From positions 124,001 to 188,000 of the forward strand of contig NZ_FNGV01000001.1 of assembly GCF_900103215.1 (NCBI RefSeq): DNA of 64,000 nucleotides, read 5' to 3'. Positions 1 to 9,631 of this stretch are shown piece after piece. The notes below the pieces were generated by a model. That model was not told the DNA's origin, searched no databases, and was given only the letters and a program-made list of their open reading frames with translations. Source of the stretch: Kriegella aquimaris (GTDB lineage: Bacteria; Bacteroidota; Bacteroidia; Flavobacteriales; Flavobacteriaceae). The number at the start of each line of letters is the position of its first letter. The stretch's first letter is position 1. Both the position numbers and the translations under genes were made by a program.

Positions 1-854
1 GTCTGGGGGATAGCAGAAATACAAATCAAATTACACTGGCCAATATTTTATCGCATACCTCAGGTACACCTTATCATAGTTTCACCAATCTTGTGGAAGC
101 GGGGTTGCCAATGACGACCATAGCAGAGCGTTTTAAAGAAGTAGTACCGATCAGCAAGCCAGGCTTAATGTATAGCTATCAAAATGCCATGTTTGCCCTC
201 TGTGGTGAAATGATGCGCAAAGCGACAGGTCAAAAAATCAATACCTTGTTGAGCAACCGGTTTTTTAAACCGTTGGAAATGTGCAATACGACCAGTGACT
301 ACGAAACATTGAACCATGTAAGCAATGTTGCCTTACCACATTCTAAAAGAGGAAAAAGTTGGAGAACATTAAAACTTACAGATAAATATTATAATGCAAT
401 TGCAGCAGGGGGTATTAGCTCCAATGCCCATGACATGGGTCGATGGATGCGATTTTTGCTGGGACACAACCCTGATGTATTGAATAAGTCCGCTTTGGAA
501 GAGGCCTTTAACCCTTTTATAGAAATTGCAGGACATAGTAAGTATTACCAGCGTTGGCCCGGACATGTGAGGTCGTATTATGGCTTTGGGTGGCGGATTC
601 ATAAATTTGTGGAGGACGATGATACTCAGGAAAAAACCATTTGGCATCATGGGGGAAGCGTAAACAGTTACAGAAACGAAATCGCATTATATCCGGAAGC
701 CGATTTGGGAATTTGTGTTCTTTTGAACTCGAACTCGAGACTGGCAACAAATGTGATTCCGGATTTATATGAAATTGTAAAGGACATTTACGAGCCCTCG
801 TTCGCAAAAAAACATTCTTTAAATCATGGCACGGCTGCAGTTAAACACGAATAG
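1..854 (+). CDS. Beta-lactamase-fold serine hydrolase, 5' end outside window
   Basis: The reading frame is open from the first bases of the window, so the gene begins upstream; the GTG at 93 is internal. Residues encoded before it include HTSG, typical of class C beta-lactamase/penicillin-binding-protein-like hydrolases. Further on come a Y-x-N element (YQN) and HHGG near the C-terminus, matching the second and third active-site motifs of this fold. The SxxK nucleophile motif would lie in the missing part. Members act as esterases, D-aminopeptidases or peptidases, usually in the periplasm. Substrate cannot be told from sequence. The downstream 240 bases hold no gene. Confidence 0.85.
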   Translation, partial: LGDSRNTNQITLANILSHTSGTPYHSFTNLVEAGLPMTTIAERFKEVVPISKPGLMYSYQNAMFALCGEMMRKATGQKINTLLSNRFFKPLEMCNTTSDYETLNHVSNVALPHSKRGKSWRTLKLTDKYYNAIAAGGISSNAHDMGRWMRFLLGHNPDVLNKSALEEAFNPFIEIAGHSKYYQRWPGHVRSYYGFGWRIHKFVEDDDTQEKTIWHHGGSVNSYRNEIALYPEADLGICVLLNSNSRLATNVIPDLYEIVKDIYEPSFAKKHSLNHGTAAVKHE

Positions 855-1096
855 TTAGATAGCTGTTGGTGCATATGGCTATTTGTGGCGAGGTGGTTTA
901 ACATTGACCTCAGGGAGATTTATTATACTCACATTTCCAGTAAAAACTGATATAAAGCTTTTCGTGTTCTTTTATTTTAAAAAGGGCATTAAATTCCACT
1001 TTCCACTAAAATAGTTGCATTTGTGAAAGGTGAGGGGAATTCTCTTCTTATTAGCAACTCCTGTTTTGCTATGGTCTTTCTCAACAACAATGGGCA

Positions 1097-1528
1097 TCAT
1101 TGCCGCTCATCTTTATGAACTATCAATTCTTGGGCGATTGGGTGGGGTTTTGGTATTGGTTGAATGTTTTCTTTAATGCGCATATATTCCTGCCAGCGAT
1201 ATGATTCGAGAACATCGGCCATCTCAGAGGTCTCACGACTCGAAATTTGTTTTAATAGGCTGTACTTGGCATTAGGTGAAAGAGCTGGGTTGGTTTCGAT
1301 AGATTTGCGCTTCACCAAAAATTTGGCCACTGTTTGTTTGAAGATTAACGCTTGTTCGCTTCCCATTACCAAATGCGGTTGGTATGCTCTTGTAATATCC
1401 GCTGCTTTGAAACGTATGTTCCGGTCGATTTGCAAAGCGTAAAAAGTTTGGGCATGGGCTAAAGAGGTATAGCTTAGTACTAAAAACAGGAGTGTTTTGT
1501 AACGAATACGGTGTTTGGTTCCTATCAT
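1097..1528 (-). CDS. Small secreted protein of unknown function
   Basis: 143 residues with a clear N-terminal signal peptide (basic start, LLFLVLSYTSLAHA, cleavage before QTF). The rest is charged and largely helical, with Lys/Arg/Glu-rich stretches. I do not recognise a family. It resembles in build the small secreted helical protein at 19177-19527, but I see no convincing alignment. It stands alone between a convergent hydrolase gene and a divergent ung gene. Confidence 0.6.
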   Translation of the reverse strand: MIGTKHRIRYKTLLFLVLSYTSLAHAQTFYALQIDRNIRFKAADITRAYQPHLVMGSEQALIFKQTVAKFLVKRKSIETNPALSPNAKYSLLKQISSRETSEMADVLESYRWQEYMRIKENIQPIPKPHPIAQELIVHKDERQ

Positions 1529-1870
1529 TTTAATATAAATTTCATTTTACATTTTTCGTATGTCATAACCCTAAATTAAGAAACAACACCTTTGTCGTCA
1601 AGGGTTTAAAGGGTAAAATTTTCTAAAAATACTGTTTAATTATAGCTATTGTTTTAGTTTAAGTAGTTCATTTCAAATATCTTTAAAACAGCGTTTTAAA
1701 AATATTTTTTAATACTTTTTGGTGACATGATACATAATTTGTGGCCCGCAGTAATACCAAAGTTTTTAACTATTTTTAAACTTTCCATTTTTTAGTCGAT
1801 TCAATAATAAGATGAGCGGAAGGTGGATATACGAAGCGAAAAAAGTTTATAAAATTAAAATAGTTACTTG
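1529..1870. other. Intergenic, AT-rich, no gene seen
   Basis: This 342-base gap lies between divergent genes and must hold promoters for both. It is very AT-rich with several T and A runs. I found no good match to the TTG-N19-TAnnTTTG promoter form, no convincing hairpin and no short coding frame. Confidence 0.5.
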
Positions 1871-2536
1871 ATGAGCGTTACCATCCATGAAAGTTGGTCA
1901 AAACAATTGCAAATGGAATTTGAACAACCTTATTTTAAAGAGGTACGGCGTTTTGTAAAGGCCGAGTACGATCATCATATTTGTTATCCGCCCGGAAGGG
2001 AGATTTTTGCTGCTTTTGACCATTGTCCCTTTGACGAAATCAAGGTGGTGATTATCGGACAAGATCCCTACCATGGTCCAAATCAGGCGAACGGACTTTG
2101 TTTTTCGGTCCGTGACGGTATTCCGCACCCTCCATCATTGATAAATATTTTTAAAGAATTGGAGACCGATACCGGGGTGCCATATCCTAAAAGTGGAAAT
2201 CTAGAACGGTGGGCAGATCAAGGCGTACTGCTTTTAAATGCGACCCTAACCGTTCGGGCGCACCAAGCGGGCAGTCACCAAAAGAAAGGATGGGAAACCT
2301 TCACCGATGCTGTAATCCGTAAAATATCGGATGAAAAGGAGGGCGTGGTTTTTTTACTATGGGGAGGCTTTGCAAAAAAGAAGGCGGCATTGATAGATCA
2401 AGCGAAGCATCATATCTTGACCTCTGGCCATCCATCACCATTAAGTGCCAATCGTGGATTCTGGTTTGGCAATCGACATTTTAGTAAAGCCAATGAGCTG
2501 CTTTTGTTGAATGGCAAGGAAGAAGTCGCATGGTAG
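1871..2536 (+). CDS. ung: Uracil-DNA glycosylase, family 1
   Basis: Removes uracil from DNA in base-excision repair. The 221-residue protein has the catalytic water-activating motif GQDPYHG at residues 63-69 (Asp65) and the HPSPLSA leucine-loop motif at about 187-193, plus LLLNATLTV between them. Length matches the bacterial family. The frame also has a TTG one codon upstream, but the ATG at 1871 is the natural start; there is no strong Shine-Dalgarno sequence, as usual in Bacteroidota. Confidence 0.97.
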   Translation: MSVTIHESWSKQLQMEFEQPYFKEVRRFVKAEYDHHICYPPGREIFAAFDHCPFDEIKVVIIGQDPYHGPNQANGLCFSVRDGIPHPPSLINIFKELETDTGVPYPKSGNLERWADQGVLLLNATLTVRAHQAGSHQKKGWETFTDAVIRKISDEKEGVVFLLWGGFAKKKAALIDQAKHHILTSGHPSPLSANRGFWFGNRHFSKANELLLLNGKEEVAW

Positions 2537-2713
2537 TTTATAAAGGCCGTTTTAAAAACATTACTTGGTTGCTGTAGAAATATTTTTTACGTTTGTAGTC
2601 ATCTACTTACTTTAGCCTCAAATTCTTTTATATTTTAATTTATTTTGCAATAAACGGTTGTGTCGGTCGTTGCTGGTAAAAGGTTTTTTTTTATTGAATT
2701 TGATGCTAAAAAT

Positions 2714-3133
2714 ATGGTACATACCAATTTGAAATGGGTTTTGTTGGTCGATGATGACGGAACCACCAATATGTTAAACACGCTTTTTCTGAAAAGGGTG
2801 GTGCCTGATATTAAGATAGACACTGCTGTCAACGGCCATCGGGCCCTTGATTTTTTAGATTCCCATATGGATGAGATAGAACCCGGTACCTTTCTTTTGG
2901 TATTGGATATTGAAATGCCCCTCATGAACGGTTGGGAGTTTTTAGAAGCGTATAACATTCTTTTCAAAAAAGAAGAACGCGAAAAAATTGCTTTGACCGT
3001 ATTGACGGCAAAGCCGAGTGAAGAGGTGAAATATAGGGCATTGGCTAATGCTAATGTCAAGGATTGTCTTTACAAACCGCTATCGGACATCAATTTCAAG
3101 AAAATAATCAAGACTTTCTTTCCAGACGAATAA
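2714..3133 (+). CDS. Single-domain response regulator
   Basis: A stand-alone receiver domain of 139 residues from the ATG at 2714. The frame extends upstream to a GTG at 2660, but the receiver fold begins just after 2714 (WVLLVDDDG), so the later start is preferred. The acidic pocket (DDD), phospho-acceptor Asp in LDIEMP, the Thr in LTAK and the conserved Lys in YKPLS are all present. No output domain and no adjacent histidine kinase, so it must receive phosphate from a kinase elsewhere, as a CheY-like shuttle. Confidence 0.9.
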   Translation: MVHTNLKWVLLVDDDGTTNMLNTLFLKRVVPDIKIDTAVNGHRALDFLDSHMDEIEPGTFLLVLDIEMPLMNGWEFLEAYNILFKKEEREKIALTVLTAKPSEEVKYRALANANVKDCLYKPLSDINFKKIIKTFFPDE

Positions 3134-3150
3134 GGTGTTTTTTTAAGGGA

Positions 3151-4002
3151 TTACTTCACAAATAGCTTTGTATCCAGCCTATTCTCGGTTGCAATTAATT
3201 TTAAATGCAATAAGGTATCCTGTACTTTTTCAATAATCGCTGTGTTCAATTGGTTCTGGCTCCAACGTGTAATAGAAAGCCATTTTTGAATATCCGCTAA
3301 TTGTTGGCCATATCGATTTGCCAAAGTTCTATCAATACTAGGAATCTGTTTAAATTCGACTGTATATTGGTTAATGATCTCCAAAACATGTCGCATTGCT
3401 CCCTCTTTTTCAGAGATAAATGTATCTGTAGCTGCAATGACAAAACAAGGCCATGGCGTAGGGCAGTCTCCTAAGCGTCTAAATGTTCCATTATCGACCA
3501 AAGGCTTGGTCGTAAACCGTTCCCACATAAAATAATCGGCTTGCCCATTGGTCAGTGCCGCTACAGCCCCATTCAAATTGTTGATAATCTCGAACTGCAA
3601 ATTTTCAGCATCCCACCCCTCATTCAAAGCATTTACATAGGCCATGAGGTGACTTCCGCTTCCAAGTCTACTTATGGCCGCCTTCGTGTCTTTAAGCTCG
3701 GAAATCGTCTTAAAATCACTTTTAGCGCCTACATGGACACCCCAGAGCAGGGGAGTGGCTATATACTCCTGAACAATTTTAGCGGGATTACCTTCCGTGA
3801 TGCTCTTAATGATGCCTTCCGTAAGAATTATGGCCATGTCCGTATCGCCATTTTGAAGCATTTGACACATCTTCCCGGTACCTTCCGGTACATCGGTCCA
3901 TTCGAGGTCAATACCACGCGCAGCAAAAGCCCCTTCCTCAATGGCCATGTGCCAAGGAAGATTAAAGTGCTCGGGAACACCAATTATTCTTACTTTCTTC
4001 AT
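3151..4002 (-). CDS. Orphan substrate-binding protein, NMT1/SsuA-like, no signal peptide
   Basis: 283 residues resembling periplasmic type-2 binding proteins of the NMT1/THI5/SsuA class: start MKKVRIIGVPEHF, an early GIDLEW segment, NGDTDMAI and later ALTNGQADYFMWE, matching the hinge-forming lobes. There is no hydrophobic signal sequence and no lipobox; the protein starts directly with the first beta strand. No ABC permease or ATPase lies nearby. It may be a cytosolic ligand sensor or enzyme-like protein rather than a transporter component. The ligand is unknown. Confidence 0.75.
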   Translation of the reverse strand: MKKVRIIGVPEHFNLPWHMAIEEGAFAARGIDLEWTDVPEGTGKMCQMLQNGDTDMAIILTEGIIKSITEGNPAKIVQEYIATPLLWGVHVGAKSDFKTISELKDTKAAISRLGSGSHLMAYVNALNEGWDAENLQFEIINNLNGAVAALTNGQADYFMWERFTTKPLVDNGTFRRLGDCPTPWPCFVIAATDTFISEKEGAMRHVLEIINQYTVEFKQIPSIDRTLANRYGQQLADIQKWLSITRWSQNQLNTAIIEKVQDTLLHLKLIATENRLDTKLFVK

Positions 4003-4155
4003 AAAACGATTCGAGTTTAAAGCTTTTTATAAAAATACATCAGCCAGTTTTGATGATACATTTCGTTTAGACCCCAGCAATCTAAATTATTGTTAACTAC
4101 TGTTTGGCAGCAAGGCCTTTTTTCGTTTCAGCTTTGGGTCGGTAACCTCGGTGGT

Positions 4156-5034
4156 CTAATTTTGATCAAGCGTCAATAGTTCCAATGCGTGTTTGATAAG
4201 TTTGTCAACTGTTTTTTTTGGAGTTTTGGAAAAAGCTCCTGTAATTCGATTTGCCAGTATCGCATTTAAGGAAATAGCTCGGTGTCCCAACAACTTTGAG
4301 AGCGCATAAATGCCCGAGGTTTCCATTTCTAAATTGGTCAACTGTTGTCCGTTATATTGAAAGGATTGCAAATCTGAGATAAACTCGCTATTTCGGGCAG
4401 CCAAGCGCAATTGTCTACCTTGTGGTCCGTAAAATCCCGTGCATGTTACTGTTGCGCCTAATCGTATACGATTTGAACTGAGTTTTTTGGCCAATTCCCT
4501 ATCGCATTGGACCGTATAGGGCGTCGATTTTTCAGCGGCCCATTTGGTATGTCGTACAAAGGCTTCTTGAAAGTCAGCGTGCTGTATGTCACCATTATTG
4601 TAATAATGTATTAATCCATCCAGTCCTAAGGCATACTCGCTCAGCAAAAAGGAATCAATGGGTATATCTGGTTGAATAGCTCCTGATGTTCCAATACGAA
4701 TGATATCTAGTTGCGTTTGTTTTGTCTTTATAGCTCGTGTCGTAAAATCGATGTTAGCCAAAGCGTCCAATTCATTGAGCACAATATCAATATTGTCAGT
4801 ACCAATTCCGGTGGAGACTACCGATATTCGTGTTCCGTTCAGGGTTCCTGTGTGGGTTATAAATTCCCGTTTTCCTTTTTTAAGTTCAATGGTATCAAAA
4901 TGGTCGGAAACGTCGCTTACACGGTCGGGATCACCAACGGTGATGACTGTGCCGGCTAAGTCTTGAGGCAGTAAATTGAGGTGATAAATACTTTGATCGG
5001 CATTTAAGATGAGCTCTGAAGCATTTAAAGCCAT
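4156..5034 (-). CDS. Nucleoside phosphorylase, uridine-phosphorylase-like
   Basis: Phosphorolyses a nucleoside to base and ribose-1-phosphate in salvage. The 292-residue protein has the phosphate-binding GDPDRV near residue 33, GIGTDNIDIV, the GTSGAIQ phosphate loop and NLEMETSGIYAL, the ribose-binding Met-Glu motif of the NP-I family. Its closest functional class is uridine phosphorylase, but the base preference is not certain from sequence. It lies 6 bases from the following DUF1835 gene in the same direction and probably shares a transcript with it. Confidence 0.9.
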   Translation of the reverse strand: MALNASELILNADQSIYHLNLLPQDLAGTVITVGDPDRVSDVSDHFDTIELKKGKREFITHTGTLNGTRISVVSTGIGTDNIDIVLNELDALANIDFTTRAIKTKQTQLDIIRIGTSGAIQPDIPIDSFLLSEYALGLDGLIHYYNNGDIQHADFQEAFVRHTKWAAEKSTPYTVQCDRELAKKLSSNRIRLGATVTCTGFYGPQGRQLRLAARNSEFISDLQSFQYNGQQLTNLEMETSGIYALSKLLGHRAISLNAILANRITGAFSKTPKKTVDKLIKHALELLTLDQN

Positions 5035-5040
5035 CTTATA

Positions 5041-5973
5041 TTAGAGCTTTAGAATTCGATTGGCATCTGTATTGTAAAGGAAATTGTATTTTAATGCTCC
5101 GCCAAGGTAGACATCATTATCCTGAATGCAAGAGTAGTAACTGGTTTTTCCTTCCAAAATATCTTTCCCCTTACGTGATAGTTTGACAGGGTTAAAAGTA
5201 GAAAACAAGGGTTTAAGTCGGGTAATGGCCCTATCATACTGCGAATCTCCAAAACCAAGTCCTCCCTGATTTTTAACAAGAATATCAATAAATGCCTTTC
5301 TAGATGATGGTTTTTGATCTAAGGAAAGCTGCAGAATATTGTTTTCCATTTGGTTAAGGCCATTTTTGATAGTCGGAAACCGATGTAAATGGCTGTTCAC
5401 CGCGTCGGCAAGGTAATTGAAATTGAAGTCTTCAAAATCTTTTAAGTTTTCAAGACGAATCGGGTTGTCACTACAGTACAATTGCCATACATAATCGGCG
5501 TATTCGATATCGTCTTGATTGAGAACCGTTCTGTTCTCGTACATATTTAGCAATTGTTCATCGCTCAGGTCACAGAGCCCGTACATGGTATCGCTATCAT
5601 CTTCATTTCCACTGCAAACCAATGAGATTTCGGCATATTTCCGATGTGTTTGCAACCAACTGAGCACGGCAAGCATGTTTACTTGGCAAAAAAGATCATA
5701 TTCGAACCAAAGAACGATATGATCTTCCTGTTTATGGTTACATAGTGATCGATACTCCTTTAGCGTTTTTTCTATGAACCAAGATTTTGATACTTTATAA
5801 TTTTTGTTCAGGAATTCGAAGCGGGTTTTCCAGAAGGACTCACTGCCCACATTGGTTTCGGTCTTGCCTTCGCACAACATTTCGCGCCAGGTAATAATGT
5901 CTCCCTTTAACTTTAAGGATTTTAGTTTTTCCGTAAAGCGGTCTCCGTTAGTTATATGTAAAAGGGAACTCAT
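5041..5973 (-). CDS. DUF1835 domain protein
   Basis: 310 residues beginning LHITNGDRFTEKL, followed by ITWREMLCEGKT, which is the DUF1835 signature seen across Bacteroidota and Firmicutes. The later VLWFEYDLFCQVN motif also fits the family. A C-terminal winged region (RAITRLKPLF, LSRKGKDIL) is present. Biochemical function is not established. It is cytosolic, with no signal peptide, and sits immediately upstream of the nucleoside phosphorylase gene. Confidence 0.85.
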   Translation of the reverse strand: MSSLLHITNGDRFTEKLKSLKLKGDIITWREMLCEGKTETNVGSESFWKTRFEFLNKNYKVSKSWFIEKTLKEYRSLCNHKQEDHIVLWFEYDLFCQVNMLAVLSWLQTHRKYAEISLVCSGNEDDSDTMYGLCDLSDEQLLNMYENRTVLNQDDIEYADYVWQLYCSDNPIRLENLKDFEDFNFNYLADAVNSHLHRFPTIKNGLNQMENNILQLSLDQKPSSRKAFIDILVKNQGGLGFGDSQYDRAITRLKPLFSTFNPVKLSRKGKDILEGKTSYYSCIQDNDVYLGGALKYNFLYNTDANRILKL

Positions 5974-6098
5974 GTGGGTGTGGTTTTAATTTGGATAATA
6001 AAAGTAATATTAAATCGAAAATAACAAAAATAATTAACAGAAAACAATGCTCTTCTGTAATAAAACACAGAAACGGCATGTTTTATTGTGATTGTGCT

Positions 6099-6425
6099 TT
6101 ACCCACCTACACGTTTAACGTTAAAACCCTTGGCTTTTAGAATATCCATTATCTTGTTTCGGTAGTCTCCTTGAATGATAATTGAATCATTCTTTATGGT
6201 ACCCCCAACACTTAATTTGGTCTTTAGTTCTTTGGCCAGTTTTTTAAAATCCTTTTCTGCCCCGTTATATCCTTCCAGAATCGTAATGGGCTTACCCTTT
6301 CTTTTCTCATATTTACAAATAATTGGGTCATCCTGTAGCCAGATATCACTTTTAACCGGTTTTTTTTCTTCTTCGGAAGGTTTATGTTCTGGAAACAAAT
6401 TTTTTAGTTGGTCTTGAAGATCCAT
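6099..6425 (-). CDS. SUI1/eIF1-family translation factor (YciH-like)
   Basis: 108 residues with the SUI1 fold in the C-terminal half: KGKPITILEGY, then KELKTKLSVGGTIK and IIIQGDYRNKIMDILK, ending in a GFNVKRVGG strand. E. coli YciH and its relatives bind the 30S subunit and affect start-site fidelity. A charged N-terminal tail precedes the domain. It starts 3 bases after the stop of the upstream 2OG oxygenase, so the two are almost certainly co-transcribed. Confidence 0.93.
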   Translation of the reverse strand: MDLQDQLKNLFPEHKPSEEEKKPVKSDIWLQDDPIICKYEKRKGKPITILEGYNGAEKDFKKLAKELKTKLSVGGTIKNDSIIIQGDYRNKIMDILKAKGFNVKRVGG

Positions 6426-6428
6426 ATG

Positions 6429-7379
6429 CTATTTTTTGATCAGTCCGAGCTCTATCAATCGCTCATTTAGAAATTCTCCGGCCGTGATGTCGTCAAATTG
6501 CTTAGGGTGTGCTGTGTCAACACAATTTTCCAAACAATTTAAAGGCATTTCACTAATCGGGTGCATAAAGAAGGGGATGGAATAACGGGAGGTACCCCAT
6601 AATTCTTTTGGTGGATTTACCACTTGATGGATCGTCGACTTAAGTTTATCGTTGGTAAGGCGTGAAAGCATATCGCCTACGTTGATCATAAGTTGGTCGG
6701 GTCTGGCAATGGCATCGACCCACTCGTCTTTGTGATTTTTCACTTGCAATCCTTTACCATGCGCACCCATGAGCAACGTAATCAAATTAATATCACCGTG
6801 GGCCGCTGCACGTACGGCATTTTTAGGGGCTTCGGTAATAGGTGGATAATGTATGGGACGCAAAATGGAATTACCATTTTTAATATATTCATCAAAATAG
6901 TTTTCCTCTAAATCGAGGTGCAGCGCCAATGCCCTAAGTACATATTTCGCTGTCTTCTCCAGCATTTTAAAAGTTTCTTTGCCTACTTTATTAAAGTCGG
7001 GCAATTCTTCTACTGTTACGTTATCAGGGTATTCGGAATCCAATTTAGGGTCGTCTTCGACATATTGGCCAAAATGCCAAAATTCCTTCAAATCACCTTC
7101 TTTGCGCCCTTTTGCATGCTCTTTACCAAAGGAAGTATACCCACGCTGTCCACCGATTCCGGCAATCTCGTACTTGTCTTTGGTCTGTTGGGGAAGTGCA
7201 AAGAACTTTTTAATTTCATCATATAAATTTGCTACCAAGGCTTCGGAAAGAAAATGCCCGCTTAGGGCTACAAAACCAATATCTTCAAAAGCCGCCCCTA
7301 TCTCATTGATGAATTTTTGCTTTTTAGCCTCGTCGCCAGATAGGAACTCTTCCAAATTTACACTGGGTATCGCACTCAT
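6429..7379 (-). CDS. 2-oxoglutarate/Fe(II) oxygenase, isopenicillin-N-synthase family
   Basis: 316 residues of the IPNS-like non-haem iron family. The facial triad is visible as H-x-D in AAHGDINLIT and the distal His in STIHQVVNP, with the co-substrate Arg in SRYSIPFF. The N-terminal DIOX_N-like half (FEDIGFVALSGH) is also present. Such proteins oxidise small molecules in the cytosol; the substrate is not predictable here. A promoter of Bacteroidota type lies just upstream (7402-7429), and the SUI1 gene follows after 3 bases. Confidence 0.93.
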   Translation of the reverse strand: MSAIPSVNLEEFLSGDEAKKQKFINEIGAAFEDIGFVALSGHFLSEALVANLYDEIKKFFALPQQTKDKYEIAGIGGQRGYTSFGKEHAKGRKEGDLKEFWHFGQYVEDDPKLDSEYPDNVTVEELPDFNKVGKETFKMLEKTAKYVLRALALHLDLEENYFDEYIKNGNSILRPIHYPPITEAPKNAVRAAAHGDINLITLLMGAHGKGLQVKNHKDEWVDAIARPDQLMINVGDMLSRLTNDKLKSTIHQVVNPPKELWGTSRYSIPFFMHPISEMPLNCLENCVDTAHPKQFDDITAGEFLNERLIELGLIKK

Positions 7380-7401
7380 AGGTTCTGTGTTTTTATTTGT
7401 T

Positions 7402-7429
7402 CAAAGTTAATAAAATATAAAGCATACAA
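7402..7429 (-). promoter_or_regulatory. Promoter for oxygenase-SUI1 unit
   Basis: On the minus strand TTG (7429-7427), a 17-base spacer and TAACTTTG (7409-7402) match the Bacteroidota housekeeping consensus TTG / TAnnTTTG. The start codon lies about 22 bases downstream of the -7 element. Confidence 0.6.
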
Positions 7430-7508
7430 CATTTGATAACGGTAGTTTTTATGGACTCCAATTTTCTTACTTTTATGGCAGATAAGAAAATCTCTTATTT
7501 CAAATGCC

Positions 7509-9482
7509 ATGCAATACACTACTACGGGCGTTGACCCGACCACTCAGATTTCCCTATACAAACGAATGTTAAGGCCGCGTATGATCGAGGAGAAGATGTT
7601 GGTACTTCTCCGCCAAGGCAAAATTTCCAAATGGTTCAGCGGTATCGGTCAAGAAGCAATCGCCGTTGGTGTAACAAGTGCCTTGAAAGCCGATGAGTAT
7701 ATATTGCCCATGCATCGAAACCTAGGTGTTTTTACAACGCGCAATGTGCCGCTACCTCGTTTATTTGCGCAATGGCAGGGTAAGGCAAGCGGTTTTACAA
7801 AGGGACGGGACCGTAGTTTCCATTTTGGGACACAGGAATATAAAATCATTGGTATGATTTCGCATTTAGGTCCGCAATTGGGTGTCGCTGACGGCATTGC
7901 CCTAGCGGATATCCTAAAAGGAAATAAAAGGGTAACCGCAGTTTTTACAGGGGAAGGCGGGACAAGTGAAGGTGATTTTCATGAAGCTTTAAATATAGCT
8001 TCAGTGTGGGATTTACCTGTGCTATTCTGTATCGAAAACAATGGATATGGTCTGTCAACACCGACTAACGAACAATATCGATGCGACAATCTAAGCGATA
8101 AGGGAGTTGGTTACGGAATAGAATCGTATACGATTGACGGGAATAATATATTGGAGGTTTTTACTAAAGTTGCGTCCCTTTGTGAAAGTATCCGTACTAA
8201 TCCGAGGCCGGTTTTATTAGAATTCAAAACTTTTCGAATGCGTGGCCATGAAGAGGCGAGTGGCACTAAATATGTTCCGTCAGAATTGTTATCGAAATGG
8301 CAGGAAAAAGACCCAATTGAAAACTACAGGCAGTTTTTAATGGAGACCGAAATTATAGATGAGGAACTGCAGTCCGAACTTCAACAGGATATTGAGCAAG
8401 AAATCAGTGCCAGTCTGAAAATTGCCTTCGGGGAGAACGAAATAGAAGATGTAAGTGAAGAGATAGGTGATGTTTTTAAAAGTTCTGTATATCAACATTT
8501 TAAAGTAAATACAGAAATAAAGAATATACGTTTGGTCGATGCAATTTCCGAGGGACTTAGACAGTCCATGGAACGTCATGACGACCTAGTGCTTATGGGG
8601 CAGGATATTGCAGATTACGGCGGCGTTTTTAAGGTGACGGAAGGGTTTGTGGGTGCTTTTGGAAAAGATCGGGTTCGGAATACGCCGATTTGCGAATCGG
8701 GTATCATAGCAACCGCAATGGGATTATCCATTAACCGAATGAAAGCCGTGGTCGAGATGCAGTTTGCCGATTTTGTGAGTAGCGGCTTTAATCCGATTGT
8801 AAACTATTTGGCCAAAAGCCATTACCGATGGAACGAACCTGCAGATGTCGTGATACGCATGCCTTGCGGAGGTGGGGTAGGGGCCGGCCCCTTTCATTCG
8901 CAGACGAACGAGGCTTGGTTTACCAAAACTCCAGGTTTAAAAGTGGTGTACCCGGCATTTCCTTACGATGCCAAAGGTTTATTGACAACTGCAATCAACG
9001 ATCCTAATCCTGTTTTGTTTTTTGAGCATAAGGGGTTGTATCGAAGTACTTACCAAGATGTTCCTTCCGGGTACTATACGCTTCCTTTTGGAAAGGCTAG
9101 TTTCTTAAGGGAGGGTGATGCTATTACCATAGTTTCCTATGGCCTAGGAATACATTGGGCTTTGGAGACTTTGGATAAACAGCCGCAGGTGCAGGCCGAT
9201 CTTATTGATTTACGTACGCTAATGCCCTTGGATATGGAATCTATCTATACATCCGTCAAAAAAACAGGAAAACTAATCATTCTTCAAGAAGACAGCCTAT
9301 TTGGTGGTATCGCCAGTGATGTTTCCGCGTTGGTCATGGAAAACTGTTTTGAGTACCTAGATGCTCCGGTACGTAGGGTTGCCAGTTTAGAAACCCCTAT
9401 TCCCTTTGCTAAAAATCTGGAAGACAATTATTTACCTATACATCGATTTCAAAAGGAACTGTTGTCTCTTTTGGCTTATTAA
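7509..9482 (+). CDS. Fused alpha/beta E1 of branched-chain 2-oxoacid dehydrogenase
   Basis: 657 residues that join both E1 subunits. Residues about 1-330 are the E1-alpha thiamine-diphosphate domain (GQEAIAVG, GEGGTSEGDFHEALNIAS with the GDG-like cofactor site, IENNGYGLSTP). Residues about 345-657 are E1-beta (IRLVDAISEGL, GQDIADYGGVF, EMQFADF, and the C-terminal transketolase domain with LIDLRTLMPLD). It decarboxylates 2-oxoacids, probably branched-chain ones, and passes the acyl group to a lipoyl E2 that is not encoded nearby. Branched-chain acyl-CoA made here would feed iso-fatty-acid synthesis. Start is the second of two nearby ATGs; the first, at 7504, is in another frame. Confidence 0.95.
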   Translation: MQYTTTGVDPTTQISLYKRMLRPRMIEEKMLVLLRQGKISKWFSGIGQEAIAVGVTSALKADEYILPMHRNLGVFTTRNVPLPRLFAQWQGKASGFTKGRDRSFHFGTQEYKIIGMISHLGPQLGVADGIALADILKGNKRVTAVFTGEGGTSEGDFHEALNIASVWDLPVLFCIENNGYGLSTPTNEQYRCDNLSDKGVGYGIESYTIDGNNILEVFTKVASLCESIRTNPRPVLLEFKTFRMRGHEEASGTKYVPSELLSKWQEKDPIENYRQFLMETEIIDEELQSELQQDIEQEISASLKIAFGENEIEDVSEEIGDVFKSSVYQHFKVNTEIKNIRLVDAISEGLRQSMERHDDLVLMGQDIADYGGVFKVTEGFVGAFGKDRVRNTPICESGIIATAMGLSINRMKAVVEMQFADFVSSGFNPIVNYLAKSHYRWNEPADVVIRMPCGGGVGAGPFHSQTNEAWFTKTPGLKVVYPAFPYDAKGLLTTAINDPNPVLFFEHKGLYRSTYQDVPSGYYTLPFGKASFLREGDAITIVSYGLGIHWALETLDKQPQVQADLIDLRTLMPLDMESIYTSVKKTGKLIILQEDSLFGGIASDVSALVMENCFEYLDAPVRRVASLETPIPFAKNLEDNYLPIHRFQKELLSLLAY

Positions 9483-9631
9483 CATCTACGTTAAGAAATA
9501 ATTCTTTCCGACACTCCTCTTTTTTTACTGTTTTTTATAATGTGGTATCATATTAACAGCAACTTAACGTTACTGTAAAATCGTAAAGCAAAGTGCTTGC
9601 GTATATAGTAAGAACTTAATTAAACTTAATA

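Noticed and set aside
7509-9482. Sequencing-artefact fusion of two E1 genes
   Set aside because: The alpha and beta halves are joined by a plausible ~20-residue linker with no stop or frameshift, and such fusions are known in Bacteroidota.
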